Assembly: GCA_041394705.1 (NCBI GenBank)
Contig: JAWKHS010000022.1
Coordinates: forward strand, 45,519 to 109,518
Direction of reading: 5' to 3'
Source: Vicinamibacterales bacterium
Lineage (GTDB): Bacteria > Acidobacteriota > Vicinamibacteria > Vicinamibacterales > UBA2999
DNA length: 64,000 nucleotides
In this document: positions 18,183 to 26,550 of the stretch, one piece after another
Layout of the letters: every line of letters begins with the position of its first letter
Numbering within the stretch: position 1 is the first letter of the stretch
Notes under the pieces: generated by a model
Told to the model about the DNA's origin: nothing
Databases searched by the model: none
What the model saw: only the letters and a program-made list of their open reading frames with translations
Program-made: the position numbers and the translations under genes

Positions 18183-18881
18183 TTACAACCCCACCGCCAG
18201 CGTCGCCGACATCACATGGCTACGCCGGGCGTCGCCGGACGCACTGCGCCAGACGATGTTCACATAGCCCACCTCCAGGCTGCTGCGGGACGTCAGGGGC
18301 CGAGCGACTCCCAGGAAGACGCGATTGCTGTCGAACCCGCGCGAGCCGAGCTTCGTGGAGTTGGCCCGCACGAACAGCTCCTCCGCGGCCACGGCACGCA
18401 GTCCCTGACGGGAGGGAAGGGACCACGTGATGCGCACCTGCTGGCGCACTCTCAGCGCCATCGAGTCCTGCCCCGTGACGTAGCGTTCCTCCACGCGCGT
18501 CTTGAGCGACAGCCACCGACCCGCACCGCCTCGATTCCACAGGTACTGCTGGACGAACCGGTGCTCCCGCAGCGAGCCGCCGTCGGGAAACCCCCGGCCG
18601 TAGGCGTAGCCGATACCGACGGAGGATCGGCCGGCCACGTCCCGCGTGAGCACGACGCGCTCGGCAACGAAGTCGAGCGTGCCCGCCCCGTTCCGCGCTC
18701 GCACGAGCGAGTCCGAGTTCCACCGCCACGGCGAACCGGGGCCGACCCGGCCCTGCATCGCCACCCCCGTCCAGGTCCGCACGTCAGGCGGGCTCTGCCC
18801 CGCCGCCGGCGCCGCCACGCCCGCGGCGATCACCCATCCGGCGAGCACCGCTGCCGCCCGTCCACCTCGCATGCCAGCCAT
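18183..18881 (-). CDS. Secreted DUF2490 protein
   Basis: The 232-residue protein has a signal peptide (about residues 4-28) and a beta-rich DUF2490 domain. That domain includes LREHRFVQQYLWNR, several strands such as RQQVRITWSLP, and a terminal SATLAVGL, so it is probably an outer-membrane beta-barrel-like protein. The ATG at 18881 is preceded by AAGGAG with 7-base spacing; the longer frame to 19028 lacks support. It is divergent from the winged-helix/hydrolase gene at 19021 and could be its target. Confidence 0.83.
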   Translation of the reverse strand: MAGMRGGRAAAVLAGWVIAAGVAAPAAGQSPPDVRTWTGVAMQGRVGPGSPWRWNSDSLVRARNGAGTLDFVAERVVLTRDVAGRSSVGIGYAYGRGFPDGGSLREHRFVQQYLWNRGGAGRWLSLKTRVEERYVTGQDSMALRVRQQVRITWSLPSRQGLRAVAAEELFVRANSTKLGSRGFDSNRVFLGVARPLTSRSSLEVGYVNIVWRSASGDARRSHVMSATLAVGL

Positions 18882-19020
18882 CTGTCGCTCCTTCCGTCGT
18901 TGCCGTGTGGCGATCCGGATGCGTAGAATTGCGCCGGTCCCGGGCCGTCCGGCCATTAGGCGCCACGGCGCGGGGCTGCGTCCTGAAGCGGGACTGAATC
19001 CCTGGTGAAAGAGTTCTGAA

Positions 19021-20265
19021 GTGGCCACTGACGAGGCCGTCTACGAGTTCGGCGCCTTCCGGATGGACGTGCGCGAACGGCGCCTGCTGCGCGACGGCGC
19101 GCCGGTTCCCCTGACGACGAAGGTGTTCGAGACGCTGCGCGCGCTGCTCGAGCGCCCGGGCCGGCTGCTGACGAAGGACGAACTGATGGGCCGAATCTGG
19201 CCCGACACGGTGGTCGAGGAGAACAACCTCAATCACAACATCTCGGTCCTGCGCCGGGCGCTGGGTGCGCACCCGGGCGGACAGCCGTTCATCGAGACCG
19301 TGCCGCGCGTCGGGTACCGCTTCGTCGCCGAGGTCCGGCGCTTCGGAATCGATGGCGGCACGGATGGACTGGTGGCAGCGCCGGCGGCCGTCCGCACGCT
19401 GCGCCAGGACATTCGCTTCTGCACGTCCAGCGACGGCACGCGGATCGCGTGTTCCACCGTGGGCGCGGGCCCGCCCCTGGCCAAGGCCGGCAACTGGCTG
19501 AGCCACATCGAATACGAGTGGGACAGTCCGGTCTGGCGCCACTGGATTCGCGAGATCGCCCAGCGGCATCAGCTCGTGCGGTGGGACGAGCGAGGATGCG
19601 GCTTGTCGGACTGGAGCGTCGAGGACGTCTCACTCGACGCGTTCGTGCGCGACCAGGAGGCCGTCGTCGACGGCCTGGGCCTCGAACGCTTCGCGCTCCT
19701 GGGCATCTCGCAGGGCGGTGCGGTGGCGGCGGCGTATGCGGCGCGACACCCGGAGCGCGTCAGCCACCTCGTGCTGTGCGGCGCCTACGCCCGTGGCTGG
19801 CGAATTCGGGCCGACCCCGACGAACGCGACGCGCGGACGGCCCTGCTCGACCTCACCCGGCTCGGGTGGGGCCAGAACAACCCGGCCTTCCGTCAGCTGT
19901 TCACGTCGCGGTTCATCCCCGAGGCGAGCGCCGCCGAGATGGAATGGTTCAACGATCTCCAGCGCGTGTCCGCGACGCCCGGGAACGCGGCGCGGCTGAT
20001 GGAGGTGCTGTCCCGCCTGGACGTCGGCTCGGTGCTGCCCGCGATCTCCGTGCCCACGATCGTCTTCCACGCCAGGCACGACGGTGTCGTGCCATTCGAC
20101 GAGGGCCGGCGCCTGGCGGCCGGCATCCGGGGAGCGACCTTCGTGCCGCTCCCGAGCCGCAACCACCTCCTGCTGGAACACGAGCCGGCCTGGCCGCTGT
20201 TCCTCCGTGAGCTGGGGGCGTTCCTCGGCTGGGACGAGACGGTCGCGGCGACCGGCGGGTCGTAG
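19021..20265 (+). CDS. Winged-helix (Trans_reg_C) and alpha/beta hydrolase fusion protein
   Basis: The 414-residue protein has two domains. Residues 5-104 are an OmpR/CadC-type DNA-binding domain (LLTKDELMGRIWP; NNLNHNISVLRRAL; VPRVGYRF). Residues 125-410 are an alpha/beta hydrolase with nucleophile elbow GISQGG (S230), a later HDGVVPF acidic turn and a terminal NHLLLEHE histidine. The catalytic set therefore looks complete. There is no receiver domain and no membrane segment, so it is a soluble regulator whose hydrolase part may sense or destroy a small ligand (inference). It starts at GTG 19021. Confidence 0.88.
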   Translation: MATDEAVYEFGAFRMDVRERRLLRDGAPVPLTTKVFETLRALLERPGRLLTKDELMGRIWPDTVVEENNLNHNISVLRRALGAHPGGQPFIETVPRVGYRFVAEVRRFGIDGGTDGLVAAPAAVRTLRQDIRFCTSSDGTRIACSTVGAGPPLAKAGNWLSHIEYEWDSPVWRHWIREIAQRHQLVRWDERGCGLSDWSVEDVSLDAFVRDQEAVVDGLGLERFALLGISQGGAVAAAYAARHPERVSHLVLCGAYARGWRIRADPDERDARTALLDLTRLGWGQNNPAFRQLFTSRFIPEASAAEMEWFNDLQRVSATPGNAARLMEVLSRLDVGSVLPAISVPTIVFHARHDGVVPFDEGRRLAAGIRGATFVPLPSRNHLLLEHEPAWPLFLRELGAFLGWDETVAATGGS

Positions 20266-20349
20266 GAGCCTCGGTCGCGGAGCGCGCGTCCCGCCGGGCG
20301 ACCGTCGACGCCAACCCAACCACGCGCGGCCCGCCCGCCGATGCGACCC

Positions 20350-21909
20350 TCAGGGCGCGGGCTTCACCGGCGGCGGCATCGCCTCGCGCGGCAGCTTCTC
20401 GTCGCGCATGGCCGCGTGCCAGGCGAAGCTGGCCATCACGACCGCCGCCTGCTGCAGGTCGTCCGCCATGGCGGCCTCGTACCCGTCGAGGCTCGTGTGG
20501 TGCGTGGCCGATCCGTAATCCAGGGGGTCCTGCAGGAACTGGAAGGCGGGGATGCCCACGGCGTCGAAGATCTCGTGGTCGGTGCCGCTCGTGTTGCGCG
20601 TCGTGAGCGTGGTGGCGCCGAGATAGGCGAAGGGCGCGAGCCACGCCTGGAAGATCGGCCGGACGGCTTCGTTGCCCTGCAGGAACACGCCGCGGATCTT
20701 CCCCGAGCCGTTGTCGAGGTTGAAGTACGCGGCCACCTTCGCCTGATCCGGCAGGAGCGCCTTCGTGTCCGGATCGCCGAAGTGCTTCTTCACGTAGCCG
20801 ATGGACCCGAAGAAGGCCTGCTCCTCCCCGCCCCAGAGCGCCATGCGGATCGTGCGCCGCGGCTTCACGCCGATGGCCTTCAGGATCCGCATCGCTTCGA
20901 GGACCACGGCGCTGCCGGCGCCGTTGTCGGTGGCGCCGGTGGCCGCATGCCACGAGTCGAGGTGCGCGCCGAGCATCACCAGTTCCGATCCGATCTGGGG
21001 GTCCGTGCCGGGGATCTCGGCGACCACGTTGTAGCCCTGAAGGTCCGTCCGGTCGAACGACGTCTCCAGGGAGATGTCGAGCGTGACCGGGATCGTCTTC
21101 TCCAGCAGGCGCAGGATGCGGCCGTAGTGTTCCTTCGCGACGACGAAGGCCGGGAACCAGGGTGGGTCGTTCGCCAGGTAGTAGCCGGGCGAGGCCGCCT
21201 CCACCGACAGCCCGTCGCGCACGCTCGGCTCGAGCAGCACGGCGATGCCCTCGTCCTTCAGGAACGCGAGCACGTCCTTCGTGAGCGCCAGCTCCTTGTC
21301 GAACTCGGCCAGCTCCTCCTGGAAGCTGGCGGGACTGCCAGGGTGGAGGACGCCTTCGCGTTCGGTGAGCTGCTCCTGGGTGAACCGGCGCGCGGGCGCG
21401 GTGAACCGCGAGACCGGCGCGCCGGGTCGGTTCAGCAGCACGATGGCGCCCTTGAGCTTCCCCTTGTACTTGGCGATGTCGTCCTTCCCGGCGATCTCGA
21501 CGAGCACCGGGGAGCCCGTGACGGTGCCGGGCGTGCTCCGGGTCCACGCCTCTGGATACGCGATGATCCGCGTGTAGCGCGGCGCGTGCATCTCGATCGA
21601 GAAGCGCTGCACCTCCCAGCCGGGACCGAAGGTGCCCCACGGCTCGAGCGCCGCATTCGACAGGCCCCACGTGGCCGCCTGCGCCTTCACCCACTCGGCT
21701 GCCGCGCGGTAGCCCTTGGAGTTGGTCAACCGAGGCCCGTGGACGTCGGACAGCCAGCTCAGGGTGTCCATGACGTGCGAGTGCTGGAATCCCTCGGTCT
21801 TGATGGCGGCGATCGTGCGGTCGTCCACGCGCTCCTGACCCGCGAGCAGGACCGGCATCACAACCGTAGCGGCGCAGACGAGCACGTACTTCAGGCGGGG
21901 GCGATTCAC
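20350..21909 (-). CDS. Exported M28 family metallopeptidase
   Basis: The 519-residue zinc aminopeptidase or carboxypeptidase of the M28 family has a signal peptide ending VLLAGQ and a PA-type insert (about 120-230). The catalytic domain carries metal ligands in GAHLDSW, TDNGAG, GGEEQ and a late GTDHE. It degrades peptides outside the cytoplasm. The GTG at 21909 is chosen because AAGGAG lies 7 bases upstream and the signal peptide follows. It sits 23 bases after the molybdenum hydroxylase operon on the same strand and may be co-transcribed. Confidence 0.92.
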   Translation of the reverse strand: MNRPRLKYVLVCAATVVMPVLLAGQERVDDRTIAAIKTEGFQHSHVMDTLSWLSDVHGPRLTNSKGYRAAAEWVKAQAATWGLSNAALEPWGTFGPGWEVQRFSIEMHAPRYTRIIAYPEAWTRSTPGTVTGSPVLVEIAGKDDIAKYKGKLKGAIVLLNRPGAPVSRFTAPARRFTQEQLTEREGVLHPGSPASFQEELAEFDKELALTKDVLAFLKDEGIAVLLEPSVRDGLSVEAASPGYYLANDPPWFPAFVVAKEHYGRILRLLEKTIPVTLDISLETSFDRTDLQGYNVVAEIPGTDPQIGSELVMLGAHLDSWHAATGATDNGAGSAVVLEAMRILKAIGVKPRRTIRMALWGGEEQAFFGSIGYVKKHFGDPDTKALLPDQAKVAAYFNLDNGSGKIRGVFLQGNEAVRPIFQAWLAPFAYLGATTLTTRNTSGTDHEIFDAVGIPAFQFLQDPLDYGSATHHTSLDGYEAAMADDLQQAAVVMASFAWHAAMRDEKLPREAMPPPVKPAP

Positions 21910-21932
21910 GATGCGGCTCCTTGTCGTGTGGA

Positions 21933-24257
21933 CTACGCCTGCAGCGCCGCCAGCACCCTCGCCGGCGTCAGCGGCACCCGGCGCATCCTGATGCCCGTGG
22001 CGTCGAACACGGCGTTGGCCACGGCCGCCAGCGCCGGCTTGCACACGGTCTCTCCTGCGCCGTAGTGCGGCAGGTCGCCGCGCGTGGGGTTCGGGTCGCC
22101 GTTCACGATCACGACGTCGAGCCGCTCGGGCACGTCGGCGTGGGTGAAGGTCGGCGAGCTGACCCAGTTCACGGACGTGATCTTCTGGCCGTCGTACTTC
22201 ACCTCTTCGTGGAGCGCGCGGCTCAGCGAGTGCAGGAAGCCGTTCTCCACCGTGCGGGTGAGCGCCTCGGGGTTGATGACGAGGCCGCAGTCGTGCGCCA
22301 CGACGGCCCGCTTCACCCAGACGCGGCCCGTGCGGCGGTCCACTTCCACCTCGACCATCTCGGCCACCACCGTCTGGCTGCGGTACGAATACGCCACGCC
22401 CCGGCCCGTCAGCACGTCGCCGCTCGCCCGGCGTGTGGCCGCCGGCCGGGACTCCCAGCCGAACGTCTCGGCGGCCGCCTTCAGGCAGGCGATCGACCGC
22501 ACGCGCTTGTAGCCACTGTCGTCGCCCGTCCCGGCCTCGAGCAGCTGCAGCCGGAAGGCGACCGGGTCGGCCTTCGCCGCCGCCGCCATCTCGTCGATGA
22601 AGCTCTCGGCCGCGAAGGTGACCTGCGGGCCGTCGGGATCGCGCAGGTTGCCCGTGCGAAGCGGCGTCTCCCACACGAGCGGCAACGGGACGACGGCGCC
22701 GGCGTGCCGGCGGTTCGGGACGTGGTAGGCGTCGGTCGGGAACGACGCCCGGCCGCGCGCGGGCTCCGCCTTGCGGCGGCCCGTGAGCTGCGCGATGAGC
22801 ACGGTGTCGTGCTCGTTGTAGCCCAGGTGGTTGTGGTCGCCGGACCGCGCGTCGTAGTCGAGGGCGACCAGACGGCCCTGGGCGTCGAGGCCGCCTCGCA
22901 TCGTGATGGCGTAGGCGGGTCCCTTCGTGTCCCAGGCGGTCTCTTCCTCGCGGCTCCACTGCACCCGCACGGGCCGGCCGAGGGTCTTGGCCAGGTACGC
23001 CGCCTCGAAGCCGGCATCGTCGGCGGCCGTCCGGCCGTAGGCCTGCGGGCCGTCCATCCACACGACGCGGACCCGGTCGCGCGGGATGTCCAGGAAGCGG
23101 GCCACGCCGTTCCTGAGCCCGTACGACTTCATGTCGTTCGAGTAGATGGTGAGCTGGCCGTCGGAGGGATCCGCCATCGCGTGCGCGGGACCGAACGCCG
23201 TGTGCCCCTGGTACGGCACCTCGTACTGCGCCTCGACCTTCGTCGCCGCGGAGGCCAGCGCCCCGTCCACGTCACCGGTGGCCTGGGGCTTCTCCACCGA
23301 GGCCGGCGTCGTGGATCGGAGGTAGGTGAAGAGGTCGTCGGACTTCGGAAAGGCCGGTCCGGCCGGGGCCTTCCACTCGGCCTTCAATTGCCGGGCCGCG
23401 CGAATGGCCTGTTCCTCGCGCTCGCAGACGACGGCCAGGTAGTTCCCCTCGCGGACGACCTTCACGAAGCCGGGCAGCCCGCTGACCGACGACTCGTCCA
23501 CGCCGACCAGGGTGGCGCCGGCCAGCGGCGGCCGGACGTGACGCGCGTGCACCATGCCCGGCTTCTTCACGTCTACGGCCCACGTCACCGTGCCGTCCAC
23601 CTTGCCGGGGATGTCGTAGCGCCGGGGCGACGTCCCGACGTGCTTCATGTCGCGCACGCTCTTGAGCGGCGCCTGCCCCGTCGTCGCGTCGGTGTTCCGG
23701 CCCGTGAGCGTGACGTTGAACGTCTTCCCGCCGATGAGATCGCCGTAGGTGACGGTCTTGTCCGACGAGTCGCCGATGCTGTAGGTCACGACGCCGTCGC
23801 TCACCGTGAGCGCCGTCACCGGAACGCCGAAGTGCCGGGACGCCATCTCCAGGAGCACGCGGCGCGCCTCGGCGGCCACGCGGCGCATGGGGTAGCCGTC
23901 GGTCTGGAGCGCGTCGGATCCCCCGGACCCGCCCTGGTCGACGGTCAGGTTCGTGGTGCCCATCACGCACGTGGTCTTCTCGAACGCGATGTCGAGCTCG
24001 TCGGCCATGATCTGGCGGAAGGCCGTGCCCGTCCCCTGCCCGAGGTCGGTCTTGCCGACGAAGAACGTCGCCGTGTTGTCCGGCCGGATGACGATCCACG
24101 AGTCGAGCTGATGGAAGTCCGGGTCCGGATAGGGTCCCGCGGCCTGCGCGGCCCGGGCGAGGACGGCGCTCACGCCGTCGAGCGGCACGGCGGCCACCGA
24201 GGCCACCAGCATGCCGCCGGTCTTGAGGAAGTCGCGGCGGGTGGTCGGGGCCAACAT
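21933..24257 (-). CDS. Molybdenum hydroxylase large subunit (xanthine dehydrogenase/isoquinoline oxidoreductase type), Tat-exported
   Basis: The 774-residue molybdopterin-binding subunit begins with a twin-arginine signal, TTRRDFLKTGG, so it is exported folded with its cofactor. Molybdopterin contacts GKTDLGQGTGTAF and QGGSGGSDALQ are visible, followed by the usual tandem aldehyde-oxidase domains. Its length fits the single-chain IorB-like group with two Moco-binding halves. It oxidises an N-heterocycle or aldehyde that cannot be named from sequence. The ATG at 24257 overlaps the stop of the 2Fe-2S subunit gene by one base, which shows tight coupling. Confidence 0.93.
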   Translation of the reverse strand: MLAPTTRRDFLKTGGMLVASVAAVPLDGVSAVLARAAQAAGPYPDPDFHQLDSWIVIRPDNTATFFVGKTDLGQGTGTAFRQIMADELDIAFEKTTCVMGTTNLTVDQGGSGGSDALQTDGYPMRRVAAEARRVLLEMASRHFGVPVTALTVSDGVVTYSIGDSSDKTVTYGDLIGGKTFNVTLTGRNTDATTGQAPLKSVRDMKHVGTSPRRYDIPGKVDGTVTWAVDVKKPGMVHARHVRPPLAGATLVGVDESSVSGLPGFVKVVREGNYLAVVCEREEQAIRAARQLKAEWKAPAGPAFPKSDDLFTYLRSTTPASVEKPQATGDVDGALASAATKVEAQYEVPYQGHTAFGPAHAMADPSDGQLTIYSNDMKSYGLRNGVARFLDIPRDRVRVVWMDGPQAYGRTAADDAGFEAAYLAKTLGRPVRVQWSREEETAWDTKGPAYAITMRGGLDAQGRLVALDYDARSGDHNHLGYNEHDTVLIAQLTGRRKAEPARGRASFPTDAYHVPNRRHAGAVVPLPLVWETPLRTGNLRDPDGPQVTFAAESFIDEMAAAAKADPVAFRLQLLEAGTGDDSGYKRVRSIACLKAAAETFGWESRPAATRRASGDVLTGRGVAYSYRSQTVVAEMVEVEVDRRTGRVWVKRAVVAHDCGLVINPEALTRTVENGFLHSLSRALHEEVKYDGQKITSVNWVSSPTFTHADVPERLDVVIVNGDPNPTRGDLPHYGAGETVCKPALAAVANAVFDATGIRMRRVPLTPARVLAALQA

Positions 24258-24721
24258 CACGCCATCCTCCGGGCCGCCAGCTTCACCGCGGCGTTGATGC
24301 GGTAGTAGGTCATGCAGCGGCAGAGCGTGTTCTTCATGCCGTCGCGGATCTGGGCGTCCGTGGGGTTCGGCGTCTTGGTGAGGAGCGCCGCCGCCGTCAG
24401 CATCTGGCCGTTCTGGCAGAAGCCGCAGGCCGGCACCTGCTCGTCGATCCACGCCTGCTGCACGGGGTGCAGCACCCCGTTCTTCGCGAGGCCCTCGAGC
24501 GTGGTGATCTCCACGTTCTGGACCTGGCCCACCTGGCGCACGCACGAGCGCACGGCCTCGCCGTTGACGAGCACCGTGCAGGCCCCGCACTGGCCGAGGC
24601 CGCAGCCGAAGCGCGGGCCCGAGAGATCGAGGTCGTTGCGCAGCACGTAGAGCAGGGGCGTCGTGGGGTCGACGTCCACCGTGTGCCGCGCGCCATTGAC
24701 GAGCAGGGTGATGGCGGCCAT
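24257..24721 (-). CDS. 2Fe-2S small subunit of molybdenum hydroxylase
   Basis: The 154-residue partner subunit has two iron-sulfur clusters. The N-terminal plant-type cluster uses CGLGQCGACTVLVNG with a fourth cysteine in AVRSC. The C-terminal helical cluster uses CGFCQNGQ and CRCMTY. It carries electrons from the molybdenum site of the large subunit to an acceptor, probably a cytochrome. No FAD subunit is present, as in isoquinoline 1-oxidoreductase (IorA/IorB) systems. A TATCAT hexamer ends 6 bases before the ATG. Confidence 0.94.
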   Translation of the reverse strand: MAAITLLVNGARHTVDVDPTTPLLYVLRNDLDLSGPRFGCGLGQCGACTVLVNGEAVRSCVRQVGQVQNVEITTLEGLAKNGVLHPVQQAWIDEQVPACGFCQNGQMLTAAALLTKTPNPTDAQIRDGMKNTLCRCMTYYRINAAVKLAARRMA

Positions 24722-24727
24722 CCGGGG

Positions 24728-24733
24728 ATGATA
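24728..24733 (-). promoter_or_regulatory. -10-like hexamer TATCAT, leaderless start
   Basis: TATCAT on the minus strand ends 6 bases before the ATG at 24721. No Shine-Dalgarno sequence fits the gap, so the molybdenum hydroxylase mRNA is predicted to be leaderless. Confidence 0.42.
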
Positions 24734-24809
24734 CGGCAGCCCACCGCCATCGGGCCGCCCGATCGGACGGTGCGGCGGCGAGCCTCGGCCGCGGAGGCCA
24801 CGTCGGCCG

Positions 24810-24815
24810 TAGAAT
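24810..24815 (+). promoter_or_regulatory. -10-like hexamer TAGAAT, leaderless start
   Basis: TAGAAT ends 5 bases before the ATG at 24821, so transcription should begin at the start codon. Confidence 0.48.
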
Positions 24816-24820
24816 CCTGC

Positions 24821-26455
24821 ATGCCTTCGTCAGGATCGCGGCCCATCGCGGCTGTCGTGGCGTCCGCGGCACTCGCGTGCGCGGGCGCGTTCGCCGCCCC
24901 GGCCCACGCGCAGTCGCCGCCACCGGCGCTGGCCGCCAGCGCGTCGATCGAGCAGACCTCGCCGGGAACGCGGCCCGCGCCGGAGATCGTCGCGTCGTTC
25001 GACGGCCTGGGGGCGACGCTGCACGCGGGCGACACGCCGCCGCGCAACCCCTCGGACAACAGCCTGGCGGTGGGGCGCGACCACGTGATGCAGACCGTGA
25101 ACTCGCAGGTGGCCGTGTTCACGAAGGACGGAGGCGCGGTGTACGGCCCGGTGGGCACCCACACCTTCTTCACGGGATTCGGCGAGGTGTGCGGCAGCCG
25201 GCCCAACGGCGATGCCGTGGTGCGCTACGACCAGCTGGCCGACCGCTGGCTGGTCGTCATGCCGATCTTCCGGCGGGCCGTCGTGCGGGCCGCCGGGACC
25301 GCGACGGGCGAGGCGCCCGCACCGCCCGGCATCGCCGCACGGCCCGGGCAGGCGTCCGATCCCGGCCCGGCCGCGCGTCCGGGACCGCCCCCTCCTCCAC
25401 CCGCGCCGTCGAACCAGGCGCCGCCGGCGGACGCCATCTACGCCCTGTGCTACGCGGTGAGCGCCACGCCCGATCCGCTCGGCCCCTACTATCGCTACGT
25501 GTTCGAGCGCGCGCTCTTCCCGGACTACCCGCGGCCGGCCGTCTGGCCCGACGGCTACTACCTGCCGACGAGCACGGGCGACGAGGTCATCCAGAAACAC
25601 GTCTGCGTGGTGGACCGCGCGCGGATGCTCGCGGGCCAGCCCGCCACCGAGCAGTGCGTGGTGATCGACGGCGTCAACTTCCTGAACACGTCGGACCTCG
25701 ACGGCACGACGCCGCCGCCGGCCGGCGCGCCGAACCTCGTCGTGGCCAGCGGCGGCACGCAGCTCCACGGCGACATCGACGACGACGGCCTGTACGTCTG
25801 GAAGATGCACGTGGACTGGACGCATCCGACGAACACGCACCTCGAGGGCCCGAGGAAGATCGAGGTCACGCCGTATCGCTACCTGTGCGGGGGCCAGCTC
25901 ACCGATTGCGTACCGCAGCCCGGCGTGGAACGCCGGCTCGACGCGCAGGGCGACAAGATCATGGCGCGGCTGGTCTACCGGAACCTGGGCGCGTCCCAGT
26001 CGCTGGTCGCCGTGCACTCGGTGGACACGGCCGCTGGCGGAGGCGGCGTGCGCTGGTACGAGCTCCGGCTCGACGCCAACGGCGATCCGCAGCTCCGTCA
26101 GCAGAGCACCTACGCGCCCGACGGCGCGTACCGCTGGATGGCCAGTCCCGCCATCGACAGGGCCGGCAACATCGCCATCGGCTACTCGTTCGGCAGCGCG
26201 GCCGACTTCCCCGGGCAGCGTCTGGCCGCGCGGCTGGCGGAGGATCCGCCCGGGCGGCTGACCACCGCCGAGGCCGTGCTCGCCAGGGGCGAGGCGTCGC
26301 AGACCTCGACGCTCCGGTGGGAGGACTACACGCAGACGGCGGTGGACCCGGCGGACGACTGCACGATCTGGTACGTGGGCGACTACCTGAAAGCGGGCCA
26401 GGCAAGCTACTCCACGCGCATCGCGGCCGTGCGCCTGCCAGGCTGCGGCCGGTAG
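24821..26455 (+). CDS. Secreted propeller-like protein, paralogue of the 5260 lipoprotein
   Basis: The 544-residue exported protein has a signal peptide ending APAHAQ. The domain starts NSLAVGRDHVMQTVNSQVAV and contains VRYDQLADRWLVVM and, near the end, WEDYTQTAVDPADDCTIW. The same landmarks occur in the lipoprotein at 5260 (DRLSGRW; WGDYSNLSLDPTDD). A Pro/Ala-rich low-complexity insert lies at about residues 160-205. No Fn3 tail and no lipobox are present. Function is unknown; probably an extracellular propeller. It is divergent from the molybdenum hydroxylase genes. Confidence 0.85.
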   Translation: MPSSGSRPIAAVVASAALACAGAFAAPAHAQSPPPALAASASIEQTSPGTRPAPEIVASFDGLGATLHAGDTPPRNPSDNSLAVGRDHVMQTVNSQVAVFTKDGGAVYGPVGTHTFFTGFGEVCGSRPNGDAVVRYDQLADRWLVVMPIFRRAVVRAAGTATGEAPAPPGIAARPGQASDPGPAARPGPPPPPPAPSNQAPPADAIYALCYAVSATPDPLGPYYRYVFERALFPDYPRPAVWPDGYYLPTSTGDEVIQKHVCVVDRARMLAGQPATEQCVVIDGVNFLNTSDLDGTTPPPAGAPNLVVASGGTQLHGDIDDDGLYVWKMHVDWTHPTNTHLEGPRKIEVTPYRYLCGGQLTDCVPQPGVERRLDAQGDKIMARLVYRNLGASQSLVAVHSVDTAAGGGGVRWYELRLDANGDPQLRQQSTYAPDGAYRWMASPAIDRAGNIAIGYSFGSAADFPGQRLAARLAEDPPGRLTTAEAVLARGEASQTSTLRWEDYTQTAVDPADDCTIWYVGDYLKAGQASYSTRIAAVRLPGCGR

Positions 26456-26466
26456 CGCAGGTCGCC

Positions 26467-26483
26467 TGCGACATTTCGTCGCA
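26467..26483 (+). promoter_or_regulatory. Predicted RegA box upstream of regB
   Basis: The perfect dyad TGCGAC-ATTTC-GTCGCA has 6-base arms and a 5-base spacer and lies 68 bases before the regB start. Two further copies lie upstream of the cytochrome/copper operon. The form agrees with published RegA/PrrA-type sites (GCGRC half-sites and GNCGC), so autoregulation is likely. Confidence 0.65.
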
Positions 26484-26550
26484 CGCCGCGAGCCGCTGCC
26501 GCCGGCCGGTTACCCTGGAGGGCGGACGGCCCGCCCGGCGTCCGGATTGC

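Noticed and set aside
26457..26471. CGCAG-GTCGC-CTGCG hairpin after the gene ending at 26455 as a terminator
   Set aside because: The stem is only 5 bp and no T-run follows. It overlaps the predicted RegA box and is more simply part of that region.
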